A stretch of DNA of 64,000 nucleotides, taken from Mytilus californianus. Lineage: Eukaryota; Mollusca; Bivalvia; Mytilida; Mytilidae. Of this stretch, positions 1-12,800 are shown one piece after another (the first letter of the stretch is position 1; every line of letters starts with the position of its first letter). The notes below the pieces were generated by a model. It worked only from the letters and a program-made list of their open reading frames with translations, did not search any database and was not told the origin of the DNA. The position numbers and the translations under genes are program-made. The stretch is from positions 119,068,771-119,132,770 of the forward strand of contig NW_026262581.1 in the NCBI RefSeq assembly GCF_021869535.1. Direction: 5' to 3'.

Positions 1-282
1 AAAAATAACAGTTATACCGCCTTTTTTTTAAAAGGCTTCACATGTTTAACTGAATTTTAGTATGTGAGTCTACTATAATGAGTTACAGATTGACTTTATG
101 TTTGGTTCTGCTCCGCTGATTTGTGCCGAAATAACGGGCTTTGGTCTTCGAAAATTTTATGAAAATAACAGTTATACGGACTTTCATTCTCAAATTTCCA
201 CTCCTAAAAATGTCTTCGAGCTTTGTTTGCGAGCGGGGCCATTCGTGTCGTTCCGACACAACTCCTTTTTAATTCTGCAGCA

Positions 283-1470
283 GATGGGATGTCACTACCA
301 TAAATGACATATTTTCTTAAAATCGTACACTTTGCCATTTACACCTATAAGTGGAAAGTAAATAATGCAAATTTTACTCGTTATGCTTTGAGTATCAATA
401 GAATACGATAATAACATATTTGGAATAACTGATGATAATATAAATAAATGTATAGTTAAACCCAATTCACACGAAGCTAACACGCTAAGAAAGATAACTC
501 TATGTTATCTGAAATGTTATGTGATGATGACTACCAATGAGGCAATTATCATTCAGCTCTATATGAATGGTTCAGAACATATAACAGAAACATAAGACTC
601 CGGATGCTCAGAGTTTTGGTTTATCTGAGAAGTAAATATATTGCCAATTTTCACCAGGTTCCGTAAAGTCTGAAAATGTTTTCAAGGTAGATTCCAAGCT
701 TATAGGAATTATTGATATCAACTGACCATCACTTACATCATAATTTCCCAAATATTTTATCATTGAATTTCCATAATTTTCGAATTGGACATTTTAAATT
801 TGTGTAATACCCTTTATTTTATCTTGTAGTAAGATCTTATCTAGTTTTGGTATTTCTACATTGGCAACATGACATCCTGACACCCTCTCTTTCATTTAAG
901 GCTTGTTTCATGTCTGCTGCAGATATGTCACCACCATAAATGACATTTGTTCTTAAAATCGTACCCTTTGCCATTTACACCCATAAGTGAAAAGAAAAAA
1001 ATAATATTTTAACCGTTAAGCTTTGTATCAATAGAATACGATAACTACATATTTGGAATGAATGACGATAATATAAAATAACTGTAAAATTTTAACCCGA
1101 TTTACACAAAGCTTACACGTTCAGAAAGATAACTCTATGTTATCTGAAATGTTAGCAAGTGATGACTACCAATGAAGCAATAATCATTCAGCTCTAAATA
1201 TGAATGGTTCAGGGCATGTATGATAAACATCAGACTCTGATCATAATATAATTTTCAAATTGGACATTTGAAATTTGTGTTATACCCTTTATTTTACGTT
1301 GTAATAAGATCTGATCTGGTTGTGGTATTTCTACATTGGCAACCTGATAACCTGGTACACCCTCTCTTCCATCCAAGGTTGTTTTCATGTCTGCAGCAGA
1401 CGAAATGTCACCACCGTTAATGACAAAATCGTGTCCTCTGCCATTTACACCTATGAGTGAAAAGAAAGTA
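283..1470 (-). pseudogene. Three tandem copies of an exon of an unknown gene
   Basis: Read on the minus strand, three related segments share acceptor plus exon plus downstream intron. Copy C (1470-1240) has acceptor CTCATAG| and stays open for about 70 codons: GVNGRGHDFVINGGDISS, then AADMKTTLDGREGVPGYQVA and VEIPQPDQILLQRK. Copy B (about 990-600) is longer at its 3' end (FENYGNSMIKYLGNYD-like) but its acceptor AG has become GG and it carries indels. Copy A (about 345-283) has the acceptor but a stop after 16 codons. The intervening intron-like pieces (370-600 and 1000-1240) are also duplicated. I do not recognise the protein. At least two copies are broken; copy C could be a live exon whose neighbours lie outside the window. 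Confidence 0.45.
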
Positions 1471-1499
1471 ATACAAATTTTAACCTTAATATATACAAA

Positions 1500-1700
1500 A
1501 AATGAAGATAACACGTTATAAATTGCATGCGTTCGAAGTGCTTTTCTGGATTATCCTTCATCAAAAGCGCTCAAATATTTGAAAGCTAAGAATGTATAAG
1601 AACCGAAACAGTTGAAGAGCTATATGACCAAAATTGAAAAGTATGTTTCTAACCGCAAGCTCACTACCGTCTTCGGTACAGTTTTATAGTTTTGAGTATG
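1500..1700 (+). repeat. Dispersed repeat fragment
   Basis: The stretch with GCATGCGTTCGAAGTGCTTT followed by TCATCAAAAGCGCTCAAATA matches a motif I associate with common mussel repeats. It resembles in part the sequence at 20855-20955. No coding capacity. Confidence 0.35.
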
Positions 1701-1970
1701 TATACTTGTTTGTTTGTTCATATTCTTTGTCCTATTAAAGAAACTAACTAGTTTTCTGGTATACTTTCTCTTTCTTTACCTAAAATATAACAACACTAAA
1801 TTCTGATAATTGTAATCATTTGGCTATCAGTGTAAATTAGTGCAATGTTGAAATCTTTTGAACTGTGTAAATCTGGTTGTTCTTTCACTAAAGTTCTAAT
1901 CAACTTAACTAAATACATAATATACACCCATGCATATTATTTTTACACGTTTTCATATGAGTATTTGGAC

Positions 1971-2002
1971 TATACGCGTATGGTCGTGACCATATGCGTA
2001 TA
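1971..2002. repeat. Short inverted repeat, 15-bp arms
   Basis: TATACGCGTATGGTC (1971-1985) pairs with GACCATATGCGTATA (1988-2002) with one G-T-type mismatch and a 2-base loop. It stands alone in otherwise unremarkable AT-rich DNA. Confidence 0.6.
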
Positions 2003-2359
2003 CAATGTACTCGTATGGCATCAGATATAATGCCCCCAATCTGAATAGACGTTCTTGCAAATATATACATCCTGCACAGCAAACGGACACCGGACTTTTG
2101 CAACGGTTTTACTGGAAGAAAACCCAGGGGTGACCATATTTCTATACCTTATTCAACCCTTTGGATATTCTTACGTTTGAACCCTGTGTCCTACCATTCT
2201 GAACCAATGCCTTTATTACGAAAGTTGCACTGGCCTTTAAAAAGTCTCATCTAATTGTAGGCCAGAAAAAGCTTTTTGAACAGCATTTTGCGAATCTTTG
2301 TTATATTTGTTATGGAACACTGCATTTGTAAACATGATAAAGGGAATACATTATATTAC

Positions 2360-2415
2360 TGTGACTTACTTTAAGTGTTGCTCTCTACCTATTACAGTTA
2401 ATTCAAAATTCGGAT
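2360..2415 (+). repeat. Dispersed repeat family E, copy 1
   Basis: TACTGTGACTTACTTTAAGT followed by GTTGCTCTCTACCTATTACA recurs with few changes at 4752-4812. No gene is seen around it. Confidence 0.5.
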
Positions 2416-2736
2416 AAAAGTTTGTATTTAAGATATGGTAAACTAGTCGTGCTATATTTCAAGCAACTGTTAGTCAGTCATTTGGTGGACCGCTGCGTTT
2501 ATATTTCAATTCATTTAAGAACACAGACTATGGATTGTTCAATGGAATTACATTATTTTGAAATTTAAAATAAAAACAAAAGCATACTTTGTCTCTAACT
2601 TGAAAGGACTTTCGAACGAATTAGCAATAAAAAAAAAACCTAGTTCATTCCGATTTCCACGTATTCAAAGCGTCTTCATGGATATTTTAAGGATCTCAAA
2701 ATGGGATATATGCGACGGCATAATGACAAACACTTC

Positions 2737-3376
2737 CTTGAGGGCCGGTTGAAAGCAAAACTTTTCGACAAAAGGGATGATATCAGCTTCCCAATTGTGA
2801 ACTTTCCATTTCTATGTAACAACATTCCAGCAGCGCCTGCATACGGAGTATATTTCTCCCAATTGATACGATATTCCAGGGCTTGCATTTCCTATCATGA
2901 TTTCTTTGATAGAGGGTTGTTCCTCACAAGGAAGCTATTAAATCAAGAGTTCCAAGTGGTGAAGTTGAAGTCATCCTTAGTAAATTTACGGACGCCATCA
3001 CGAGTTGGTTGACAGTTATGGAATATCCGTTTCACAGATGATAGCGGATATGTTCTAATTGTCGTAACTACAATCCCGTCCCCCTTTCCCCGAATGTGAC
3101 CTGCCTACCGTATGTGTATTAACACGAGGAACACGACAGATGCCACATGTGGAGAAGGATCTGCTTACCCTTCCGGAGCACCTGAGATGACCTCCAGTTT
3201 TTGGTTGGGTTCGTATTGCTCAGTCTATAGTTTTCAATGTTGTTATTTGTGCACTGGTTTTTGTATGTTGGTCTTTTTCTTTTTTAGCCATGACATTGTC
3301 AGTTTGTTTTTAACTTGTGAGTTTGAATGTCCCTTTGGTATCTTTCGCCTTTCTTTTGAAAATTGCCGGTATTCTT
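2737..3376 (+). mobile_element. 5'-truncated Penelope-like retroelement, C-terminal part and 3' tail
   Basis: Plus-strand reading from about 2737 gives EGRLKAKLFDKRDDISFPIV, then CNNIPAAPAYGVYFSQLIRY and LLNQEFQVVKLKSSL. This is the region downstream of the reverse-transcriptase core of the same family as 29500-30605. The reading frame breaks near 2990. The 3' tail (to about 3376) contains AACACGACAGATGCCACATG and TTTGAATGTCCCTTTGGTAT, a tail shared by six other fragments here. The Penelope-like assignment is from memory. Confidence 0.6.
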
Positions 3377-3476
3377 AATCTGTTTACTCTGTGTTGTCTG
3401 TCGGTAACTAGTCACTATTTTTGGCCTTTTGTCTTTTCGAACTGTTTTGAAAGTGCAAAATAGTGTTAAAATGATT

Positions 3477-3858
3477 TTATAATCCTGGTACCTATGATAA
3501 CTATTTACACCACTTGGTCGATGCCACTGCTGGTGGACGTTTCCGTCCCCGAGGGTATCACCAGCCCAGTAGTCAGCATTTCGGTGTTGACATGAATATC
3601 AATTATATGGTCATTTTTATAAATTTTCTGTTACAAAACTTTGAATATTTCGAAAAACTAAGGATTCTCTTATCCAAGGAATAGATTACCTTAGCCATAT
3701 TTGGCACAATTTTTGGGAATTTTGGGTCCTCAATGCTCTTCAACTTTGTACTTGTTTGGCTTTATAACTATTTTGATCTGAGCGTCACTGGTGAGTCTTA
3801 TGTGGACGAAACGCGCGTCTGGCGTATTAAATTATAATCCTGGTACCTATGATAACTA
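3477..3858 (+). repeat. 352-bp dispersed repeat with duplicated ends
   Basis: The sequence TTATAATCCTGGTACCTATG occurs at 3477 and again at 3829, exactly 352 bp apart, so this is one complete unit plus the first ~28 bp of a second. The unit contains GGACGTTTCCGTCCCCGAGG and GACGAAACGCGCGTCTGGCG, which I recognise as a frequent mussel repeat. It behaves like a satellite-type monomer found dispersed. A short related piece is at 55640-55700. Confidence 0.65.
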
Positions 3859-4751
3859 ATTAAAGCAACCACTTTTCATATTATAGAAATCCCAAGAGTT
3901 AATATAAGATTTTGATATATTGAGTGTTTTTGGTCAAGTTAAACGGTTTTCAGCAATATCGATTTTTGTTGTATGGTTTGGGATTTTTCCTTAGAAAGTT
4001 AGCACTATACAAATTGTTCCCTATTCCCCCTTTGTAAAAGTGTATCTTTGAAGCTAATTAACTTATCTGGTCACTTGATTACAATTACAAGACTCTATGA
4101 AATGTGGAAAGATGGAACATTTCTACATATGATATATAAAAAAAATCATTTGTAGCCTATTACTATGCTGTGTTTTTTACAATATCCATTTAGAAACCTA
4201 AAGCATCTGAAATATGATCACAGAAAGATAGCTCTTTCAAATTTGATATTTTAACATCTCAGGATATTTTTTATTGATTTATTGGTCCTAATCTTTTTCG
4301 TTTTTAAATATGTTTTGTTTATAAAAAACTATTGGTACAAAATCATTTGTCTAATTTTATTTTATTTTGAATTTTTAATCCATTCACATCGGGCCTACTA
4401 TGGTTACATTAGTTCACTTCCTGTGCAGCAGATGATATTTTTTCTACTGTTATATAGACATTTTAGGCTCTTTTGATATTTATGAATTCATTTACAATTA
4501 ATTTATTTCCATAAAGAATAGGTTTTATGTTGATTTACACATGTAACTATAATAAACAATTTGCTTACTGTTGGTGGAGGCAATTGGGACTTTCAGTCTG
4601 AAGGATAGGACACATGTATATCAAGAGAAGCAGAGCCAGCAATTCTTAGAAACAAATGGAACCTTGGTTGGAATTTGTAAGTAGAAATCCATCAATATAT
4701 ATATTGCTTAAAAAATACCATTAGAATATTTATAAAATATTTTTAAAATTA

Positions 4752-4812
4752 TTTACTGTGACTTGGCTGTAAGTGTTGCTCTCCGCCTATTGCAGTTTAT
4801 TCAAAATTCTGA
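4752..4812 (+). repeat. Dispersed repeat family E, copy 2
   Basis: Homologous to 2360-2415 over about 55 bases, in the same orientation. A weaker match follows near 60080-60115. Confidence 0.5.
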
Positions 4813-5659
4813 CCAAATTGCCATTTGTTTTCTCAAACTAAATTATTCACCTTATCAAACTGCTGTAGAAAACCAAAGTCAAGTTGTGAAAATGCAATGT
4901 GATAAAATAAAGCATACTTACAATCCTGTTAGACTTTAATTCCACTTCACTGATATTAAGAAAGTGTGTACAAGAATTTCTATACATTCTTTTATTGTTA
5001 TTGTCATTCGAAAGTTGAGAGGTGGTATTTTTTTAATTGCTATAAAAATGTCCATACTAAGCTTTCATACAATTTTTCTCTTAAAAAATCTTCTAAAATC
5101 ATAAGAATAAGACATCAGTTTGAATTAAACCATGTTATGTTCAGTAACTTCGTCTCGTGAGGTTATGACCGGGGGTTTCAACAAAAACCATGGTATAATT
5201 TACGATACACCAAAAGACTATCCAAACGATATGAAATATCTACAACGTAAATCTTCTGTTATAATCTAAAACATTCACAACCTCACAACATGTTATTGTA
5301 ATCTAAATCAGAATATTGAAACTTCTTGTTTTATTTTGTGGACTGTTCCAGTTTAAATGACAAAAGACATTCTGTAATTTGATTACTGGTAAATAAAACT
5401 TTCAATATGGTATTCCTCTATCACTTTCGTATCAATATCAACTAACATACAATTCTTTATAGTTCTGCCCAAATGGCATTGCAAATTCTTGACACAAAAT
5501 GACTTACCAATTTCGAGCACAATTATCGTACTAAAACTCAGAAACAAACCAATCAAAATACTGGATATGGTGTTTCGAGCACAAATTTTGTACTCGAAGT
5601 ACTAAGTAAAGTTATTTAAGCGAGAGCTCAGGACTTCAACTTAAACTGCGGTTAGAAAA

Positions 5660-5967
5660 AAAAATGGAACATTTTATAATAAAAACCACAATGCCTTCAT
5701 TTTCCCGTTCTTTGTATCTGTGAAAGTATCCATTTCGACTTCATAAAACAACCTCATCAAAGATATGCAAAACCTTTGTGTGTCAGACTCAGTTAACATT
5801 TGAATAAAAAAAGTTAAAAGGCCGAATGAAGTATAAAGTGGAAGGGCAGTAAGAACCCAGAATCCCAAAAGGTTTTGCCAAACACAGTTAAGGTAATCTA
5901 TTCCTGGAGTACAAATATTTAGAAATTTCTTAGTATAAATGTAACCGATGTGTTTTATATAGGCCAA
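5660..5967 (-). repeat. Diverged copy of the 352-bp repeat
   Basis: On the minus strand, CCAGGAATAGATTACCTTAA followed by GTTTGGCAAAACCTTTTGGG parallels the middle of the 352-bp unit at 3660-3760. A 97-codon open frame crosses it, but this frame is not shared with the intact unit, so I do not call a gene. Confidence 0.45.
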
Positions 5968-7557
5968 ATAGATTTTTTTACTGATTTTATACTGTAGTGT
6001 TGTTTGGGACGTTTAAAAATAACTAGTGGTTAATACTCTAACCTGGTTAGGAAGTTAAAACTCTAATACTATCTAACATTTTCTGTTATGTTTCATGTTT
6101 CTTTTTTCATTCCGATCATTCAGACAGATTGATTGATATATTGGTTGATTGTTTAACTTCGATCGGTTAAGAGTTTATGCCTTTTCAGGACAACAAATTA
6201 ACAGTTTATCAATAAGGTAGATAGTAGGTCAGCCGGGATGAAGGACTGTGCAATTTAGACTGTCCTTAGGAAAAAGATATATGTTGGGTAGCAGTAGAGT
6301 TTTAGCTTGCACTTGATCTTCAACGGAACACTCAAAATGATATTGCAAGGATTGTTTATATGCTGAGATTTAATCCCCCCCCTCACTGACACACACACAC
6401 TTCGTATTTAAACATTCCTCACAACTAACGGACGTTTCATTTTTAGCACAGATCTAAATGTCGGACAGGAAAAGTCCTTTAACGATATTTTTTACCCCGG
6501 CAACCTTTGGAGTTCAAGTCATTCTTATCAATGTTTGTTTTTATATTCGTAGGGATAGGGGATCCTGCAATTCTCTGATCCATAGGTTGATCGTGGCTTC
6601 TCAGTAAAGGTTGTTAATTTGCTTGTGATCTACAAATGCTAGCAATGGAAGGTTTGATAACTGTTGAACATACTATCGTAAACATAATTAGTTTGAGTTT
6701 AAATTACATTTTTCCCGCTTTGTCTTTTCTTTCGTTAAGTATTTTAATCTGAATAACGTTATTATTTTATCAATGACTATATAAGTACAACATTACTTCC
6801 TTTAGGTAATGAGCCACTCCAGTATCATATAAGTCACTGATAATCATTATCCTGTTTTATAACCATCATGTATGATATACTGAAAACACTAGGGGCAGAT
6901 TTGGATCCCAAAAGTCCTATATTGTTGATGATTGTCATGTACATGTTATTTATTGTCGGATTAAACTTTGTTCGCATTTCACACCCAGGTGAGTTATACA
7001 TCGTGTGATATAGCTTTCGTGTAGAATTTACTTCTAATCTATTGAATGATAATACTGATGCAATATTTATTTGGCATTTCAAAAGTCTTAAAAAACTGCA
7101 ACACCCATGTATCGAAATACTTCGGATGGGAGTGGAATGTATTCGCCTAAAGTCCTTATCAATTTCCAGTTAGTCAAAACAATAAGTTAATACTCATGAA
7201 AGGAATATTCCCATCCCTACAAGCCAAAGCGGCTTTTGTCTTTTTGACTGTTCTTTTGGGCCCTTTAAGATTTCTTTTTTTTTCTTTTTGACGTTTAAAA
7301 TAAGATTTTACTATTGCACAATTTTAGAAATTATTTTGCTCTGGTAAGGGATAACTGCAAAAGATCGATGTAGGATAGGATAAAACAACAATGTATGTTG
7401 TTTTCTGTGTGTATTTATTTTGGGCGTTTCTGATTGGAGATAAGGATATGCATTTTATGATGCCTCAAAAATCAATACTAGTACTTGCATACCCTACAGT
7501 GAGTAGTAACTCTGTATTTCTACCTGCCAACTGTAGGTTTGAGCATTTATTTTTTTT

Positions 7558-7573
7558 GGGGGGGGGGGGGGGG
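7558..7573 (+). repeat. Poly-G tract (16 G)
   Basis: An uninterrupted homopolymer after an 8-T run. Length is likely polymorphic and assembly-sensitive. Confidence 0.9.
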
Positions 7574-7689
7574 ATTTTGTTGTTGTTGTCTCCCGCGCAA
7601 GACCGTACGGGGGGCATAGTAATATCGGCCTGCCATTCGTTCCACTGGAAATGACAATTCTTTAAAAGATTGCATTTAATGAGGGTGTA

Positions 7690-7860
7690 GATGGTTTACA
7701 GAATGGAGAATAATGGGCAAAAAATATAAAGTAAGGTGAAAAATGAACCAACAAAAGAAAGAATAGAGAATAGTGAGGTGATAAAGAATAGAGAGTAATG
7801 GGCAAAAAGTAAAAAATAGAGAAAAATGGTCTAAAAAATAAAGAAAACGGAAATGTAGGA
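7690..7860 (+). repeat. Degenerate A-rich minisatellite
   Basis: The unit AATAGAGAATAATGGGCAAA recurs with changes about five times. It explains the Phe/Leu-rich open frames seen on the opposite strand. Confidence 0.6.
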
Positions 7861-8450
7861 CCCACATCTAAACCCTCTTGCATGCGCTCTAAGTTGTATG
7901 AAATTTATATCAAAGTTTTTTGGCAATGTCTCGGACAAGTTCGAAAATAAGTGTCAAACAACTACATTTAAAGGAGTCATGCTTCTTGGAAATATAAATT
8001 ATTTGTAAAATTGCATTTCTTTTAGGATATTTATGAAAAAGTTTAAAAGAACAATAGTTTATTATGAATTTATTGCCCTTGGACATATAAGTATATGTAT
8101 TGGCAGGGGACGTTGGAACGCTGTTCTTTTATCTAATAAAAATATAGCAAATAACGTGTACCTCTATCACATTTTTTCTTCTTTCCATGCAAATTCTAAA
8201 TCTGTGTTGATCTGTATTATGGATTCACTGCATGTCCTCCAAATTTGCTAGAAGTTTCAACGATGTAGATACCATCATACACTTTGGCCAAATCATTCTG
8301 GCCCTAGATATTGACCAACTTATTTGAGTTGATAGCTTTTATTTGCATGAAAGGTCCCAACACTATCAAGGCCGAACTTTCATGCGTATTTTAACAAACA
8401 AATCAATGTAAGATAAAAAAAAAAACTTGGACTCAATATTCCCACTCCCT

Positions 8451-8470
8451 CCCCCCCCCCCCCCCCCCCC
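8451..8470 (+). repeat. Poly-C tract (20 C)
   Basis: A C homopolymer followed by TCC and a poly-A stretch. The same poly-C/poly-A pattern is seen at 33461 and 60457. Confidence 0.9.
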
Positions 8471-8777
8471 TCCAAAAAAAAAAACCAAGAAAAAATACAT
8501 GAAATAAGGTTTATTTATCCTTCGTTGAACTTTTGATATTTTCTGATAAGGATATGGAAAGATCACAAGTATTCGGTTTGTTCGATATAAATTGACACAG
8601 AGAATATTAACCTATAATTCGGATTAAATTGTAAATGTCCGCTGCATATATTTACAAAAGTGTTCAACTTAGCGAAAATTAGCTTTACAATAGGAAAGGT
8701 GATTAAAAATAAGAGGTAATGTTTATTAAAGTATATGAAATGGTTGGGAATGCTGGATGAAGAGAGTTTGTTCCTAA

Positions 8778-8892
8778 ATGATCAAGATGGGTTATACTGT
8801 TATACTCGGATATTTTCTTGCTATTGTGGCTGTCTTGTTGTTAGAAATTGTTGGATGTATATTAAGACCATTCATCAGAGTGTTTAATATGT
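8778..8892 (+). CDS. Candidate micro-gene exon 1: single-pass membrane peptide
   Basis: An ATG at 8778 (directly preceded by an in-frame TAA) and a better-context ATG at 8787 (AAGATGG) open a frame reading MGYTVILGYFLAIVAVLLL, then EIVGCILRPFIRVFNM. Residues 4-26 of the 8787 form are a clear transmembrane or signal-anchor segment, followed by an Arg-containing flank. A perfect donor, T|GTAAGT, follows at 8893. The frame joins in phase to 13096-13154, giving 54 aa (57 from the first ATG). I know no matching family. Small regulatory membrane peptides of the SERCA-regulator type are similar only in size and layout. A chance hydrophobic frame in AT-rich DNA is the main alternative. Confidence 0.38.
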
Positions 8893-8990
8893 GTAAGTAT
8901 TTCTGTGTTAAACCTCATTTGATCTATAGTAGAGAGTTCCACATTTTCATATTGTAATATTCTATTGTATAAAGTAAAATCACAAAAATA

Positions 8991-9090
8991 CTGAACTCCG
9001 AGGAAAATTCAAAAAGGAAAGTCCTTAATCAAATGGCAAAATCAAAAGCTCAAACACATCAAACGAATGGATAACATAATTTGTATGTTT
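8991..9090 (-). repeat. Dispersed repeat family B, short copy
   Basis: CTCCGAGGAAAATTCAAAAA and AAAGCTCAAACACATCAAAC are the reverse complement of the end of the copies at 16325-16625 and 22020-22330. Confidence 0.6.
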
Positions 9091-9864
9091 TACACTCACT
9101 ATATGATGGTTACGCACAGCTTTGAATCAAATTACAGTAATGGGAAAGACAGAATATGGTGTTTTACTTCATGACACAGAATTACTACTTGCATTTAACA
9201 AACCATTAAAATTTCGCTGTTATTGCTTTCTTCTTCTCAAAGTCATAATAGGGTATTCAATAGGGAGCAACAGCTTGTGGGTCTATGCAATTTAAGACGA
9301 ACCCTGGCATAGGTCTCTCTCGTGTATGAACAAATAATGAAATGGTGATATTAGTCAATGAGAAAAAACCAAACGACAAAATAACCAAATTGTTATCCAC
9401 TTGTGGACAACACACATTCTTCAGCCACAAACAAGTGTCTATACAAATGACAAGCTCGAAAGTCTTTAATAGGTGTTGTGAATGATTTAAACAGAAATGT
9501 CAAAGACCTGCCACCAATACCAAATTATCAAAAATATAACATAAACAAGGATTTTATATCAGCATCGACTGACGTGGTTCCCGAATTGGGACTGGAACAT
9601 CAATAGATTAAGAATATTTTATTGAATCCAATTAAAGGGCCCGTTTCCGAGCATATGCATATATAGATAGTATTAATTATACAGTAATTTTTAAGATATC
9701 TTACATTGCAAATAAATGAATAAATAACAATACTCCATACCAGATGGCGTTTGAAAATAAATTAAATAGAATATTAACCATCTTTAATACATAAACTACA
9801 TTACTTCTACATGTATATTTAGTTAATATGTTGATGGCCATAACAACACAAACTTTTTTTTTTT

Positions 9865-12800
9865 ACTTGACAAAAGATGTCCGGCAACTAGATAGCAAAA
9901 CACCTATGCTTACTATAATATGTTTTATACTTGGCAAGAGATGTCCGGCAACTAGCTAGTAAAACACCTATGCTTAATATAATATGTTTTATACTTGGCA
10001 AGAGATGTCCGGCAACTTGCTAGTAGAACACCTATGCTTAATATAATATGTTTTATACTTGGCAAGAGATGTCCTGCAACTTGCTAGTAAAACACCTATG
10101 CTTAATATGATATGTTTTATACTTGACAAGAGATGTCCGGCAACTAGCTAGTAAAACACCTATGCTTAATATAATATGTTTTATACTTGGCAAGAGATGT
10201 CCGGCAACTAGCTAGTAAAACACCTATGCTTAATATAATATGATTTATACTTGACAAGATATGTTCGGCAACTAGCTAGTAGAACACATATGCTTAATAT
10301 AATATGTTTTATACTTGACAAGATATGTTCTACAACTAGCTAGCAAAACACCTATGCTAAATATGATATGTTTTATACTTGTCACGAGATGTCCGGCAAC
10401 TAGCTAGTAAAACACCTATGCTTAATATAATATGTTTTATACTTGGCAAGAGATGTCCTGCAACTTGCTAGTAAAACACCTATGCTTAATATGATATGTT
10501 TTATACTTGACAAGAGATGTCCGGCAACTAGCTAGTAAAACACCTATGCTTAATATGATATGTTTTATACTTGTCAAGAGATGTCCGGCAACTAGCTAGT
10601 AAAACACCTATGCTTAATATAATATGTTTTATACTTGGCAAGAGATGTCTGGCAACTAGCTAGTAAAACACCTATGCGTAATATAATATGTTTTATACTT
10701 GGCAAGAGATGTCCGGCAACTAGCTAGCAAAACACCTATGCTTAATATAATACGTTTCATACTTGGCAAGAGATGTCCGGCAACTAGATAGCAAAACACC
10801 TATGCTTAATATAATATGTTTTATACTTGGCAAGAGATGTCCGGCAACTAGCTAGTAAATCACCTATGCTTAATATAATATGTTTTATATTTGACAAGAT
10901 ATGTTCGGCAACTAGCTCGTAAAACACCTATGCTTAATATAATATGTTTTATACTTGGCAAGAGATGTCCGGCAACTTGCTAGTAAAACACCTATGCTTA
11001 ATATGATATGTTTTATACTTGACAAGAGATGTCCGGCAACTAGCTAGTAAAACACCTATGCTTAATATAATATGTTTTATACTTGGCAAGAGATGTCCGG
11101 CAACTAGTTAGTAAAACACCTATGCTTAATATGATATGTTTTATACTTGACAAGAGATGTCCGGCAACTTGCTAGTAAAACACCTATGCTTAATATGATA
11201 TGTTTTATACTTGACAAGAGATGTCCGGCAACTAGCTAGTAAAACACCTATGCTTAATATAATTTGTTTTATACTTGGCAAGAGATGTCCGGCAACTAGC
11301 TAGTAAAACACCTATGCTTAATATAATATGTTTTATACTTGACAAGATATGTTCGGCAACTAGCTAGTAGAACACATATGCTTAATATAATATGTTTTAT
11401 ACTTGACAAGATATGTTCTACAACTAGCTAGCAAAACACCTATGCTTATTATAATATGTTTTATACTTGACAAGAGATGTCCGGCAACTAGCTAGTAAAA
11501 CACCTATGCTTATTATAATATGTTTTATACTTGGCAAGAGATGTCCGGCAACTAGCTAGTAAAACACCTATGCGTAATATAATATATTTTATACTTGGCA
11601 AGAGATGTCCGGCAACTAGCTAGCAAAACACCTATGCTTAATATAATATGTTTTATACTTGGCAAGAGATGTCCGGCAACTAGCTAGCAAAACACCTATG
11701 CTTAATATAATACGTTTTATACTTGGCAAGAAATGTCCGGCAACTAGCTAGCAAAACACCTATGCTTAATATAATATGTTTTATACTTGACAAGATATGT
11801 TCGGCAACTAGCTAGTAAAACACCTATGCTTAATATAATATGTTTTATACTTGACAAGATATGTTCGGCAACTAGCTAGCAAAACACCTATGCTTAATAT
11901 AATATGTTTTATACTTGGCAAGAGATGTCCGGCAACTAGCTAGCAAAACACCTATGCTTAATATAATATGTTTTATACTTGGCAAGAGATGTCCGGCAAC
12001 TAGCTAGCAAAACACCTATGCTTAATATAATATGTTTTATACTTGGCAAGAGATGTCTGGCAACTAGCTAGCAAAACACCTATGCTTAATATAATACGTT
12101 TTATACTTGGCAAGAGATGTCCGGCAACTAGCTAGCAAAACACCTATGCTTAATATAATATGTTTTATACTTGGCAAGAGATGTCCGGCAACTAGCTAGT
12201 AAATCACCTATGCTTAATATAATATGTTTTATACTTGACAAGATATGTTCGGCAACTAGCTAGTAAAACACCTATGCTTAATATAATATGTTTTATACTT
12301 GACAAGATATGTTCGGCAACTAGCTAGCAAAACACCTATGCGTAATATAATATATTTTATACTTGGCAAGAGATGTCCGGCAACTAGCTAGTAAAACACC
12401 TATGCGTAATATAATATATTTTATACTTGGCAAGAGATGTCCGGCAACTAGCTAGCAAAACACCTACTGTAAATTCAGAAATTATTGCGATGTTTTTATT
12501 ATTGCGAAAAATGCGACAGGGTTATAATCGCAATAATTTAAACTCGCATTTTGAAACTTGTTGTATGAATTAAACAGGATTTTTCTCAATATCGCAAAAA
12601 TTAAAATCGCATTTTAGGCTAAAATGACAAAATCGCAATAATATATGCACGCAATAATTTCTGAATTTACAGTATGCTTAATATAATATGTTTTATACTT
12701 GGCAAGAGATGTCCGGCAACTAGCTAGCAAAACACCTATGCTTAATATAATACGTTTTATACTTGGCAAGAGATGTCCGGCAACTAGCTAGCAAAACACC

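Larger units (their letters stand above)
3859..8777. other. Gene-poor stretch
   Basis: Apart from the repeats listed separately, I see no gene, RNA or element. Open frames of 60-97 codons on either strand have no family features or splice context. Confidence 0.6.

Noticed and set aside
7662-7883. Minus-strand frames rich in Phe, Leu and Ser that look like membrane segments
   Set aside because: They are the complement of an A-rich degenerate minisatellite; the hydrophobic look is a composition effect.
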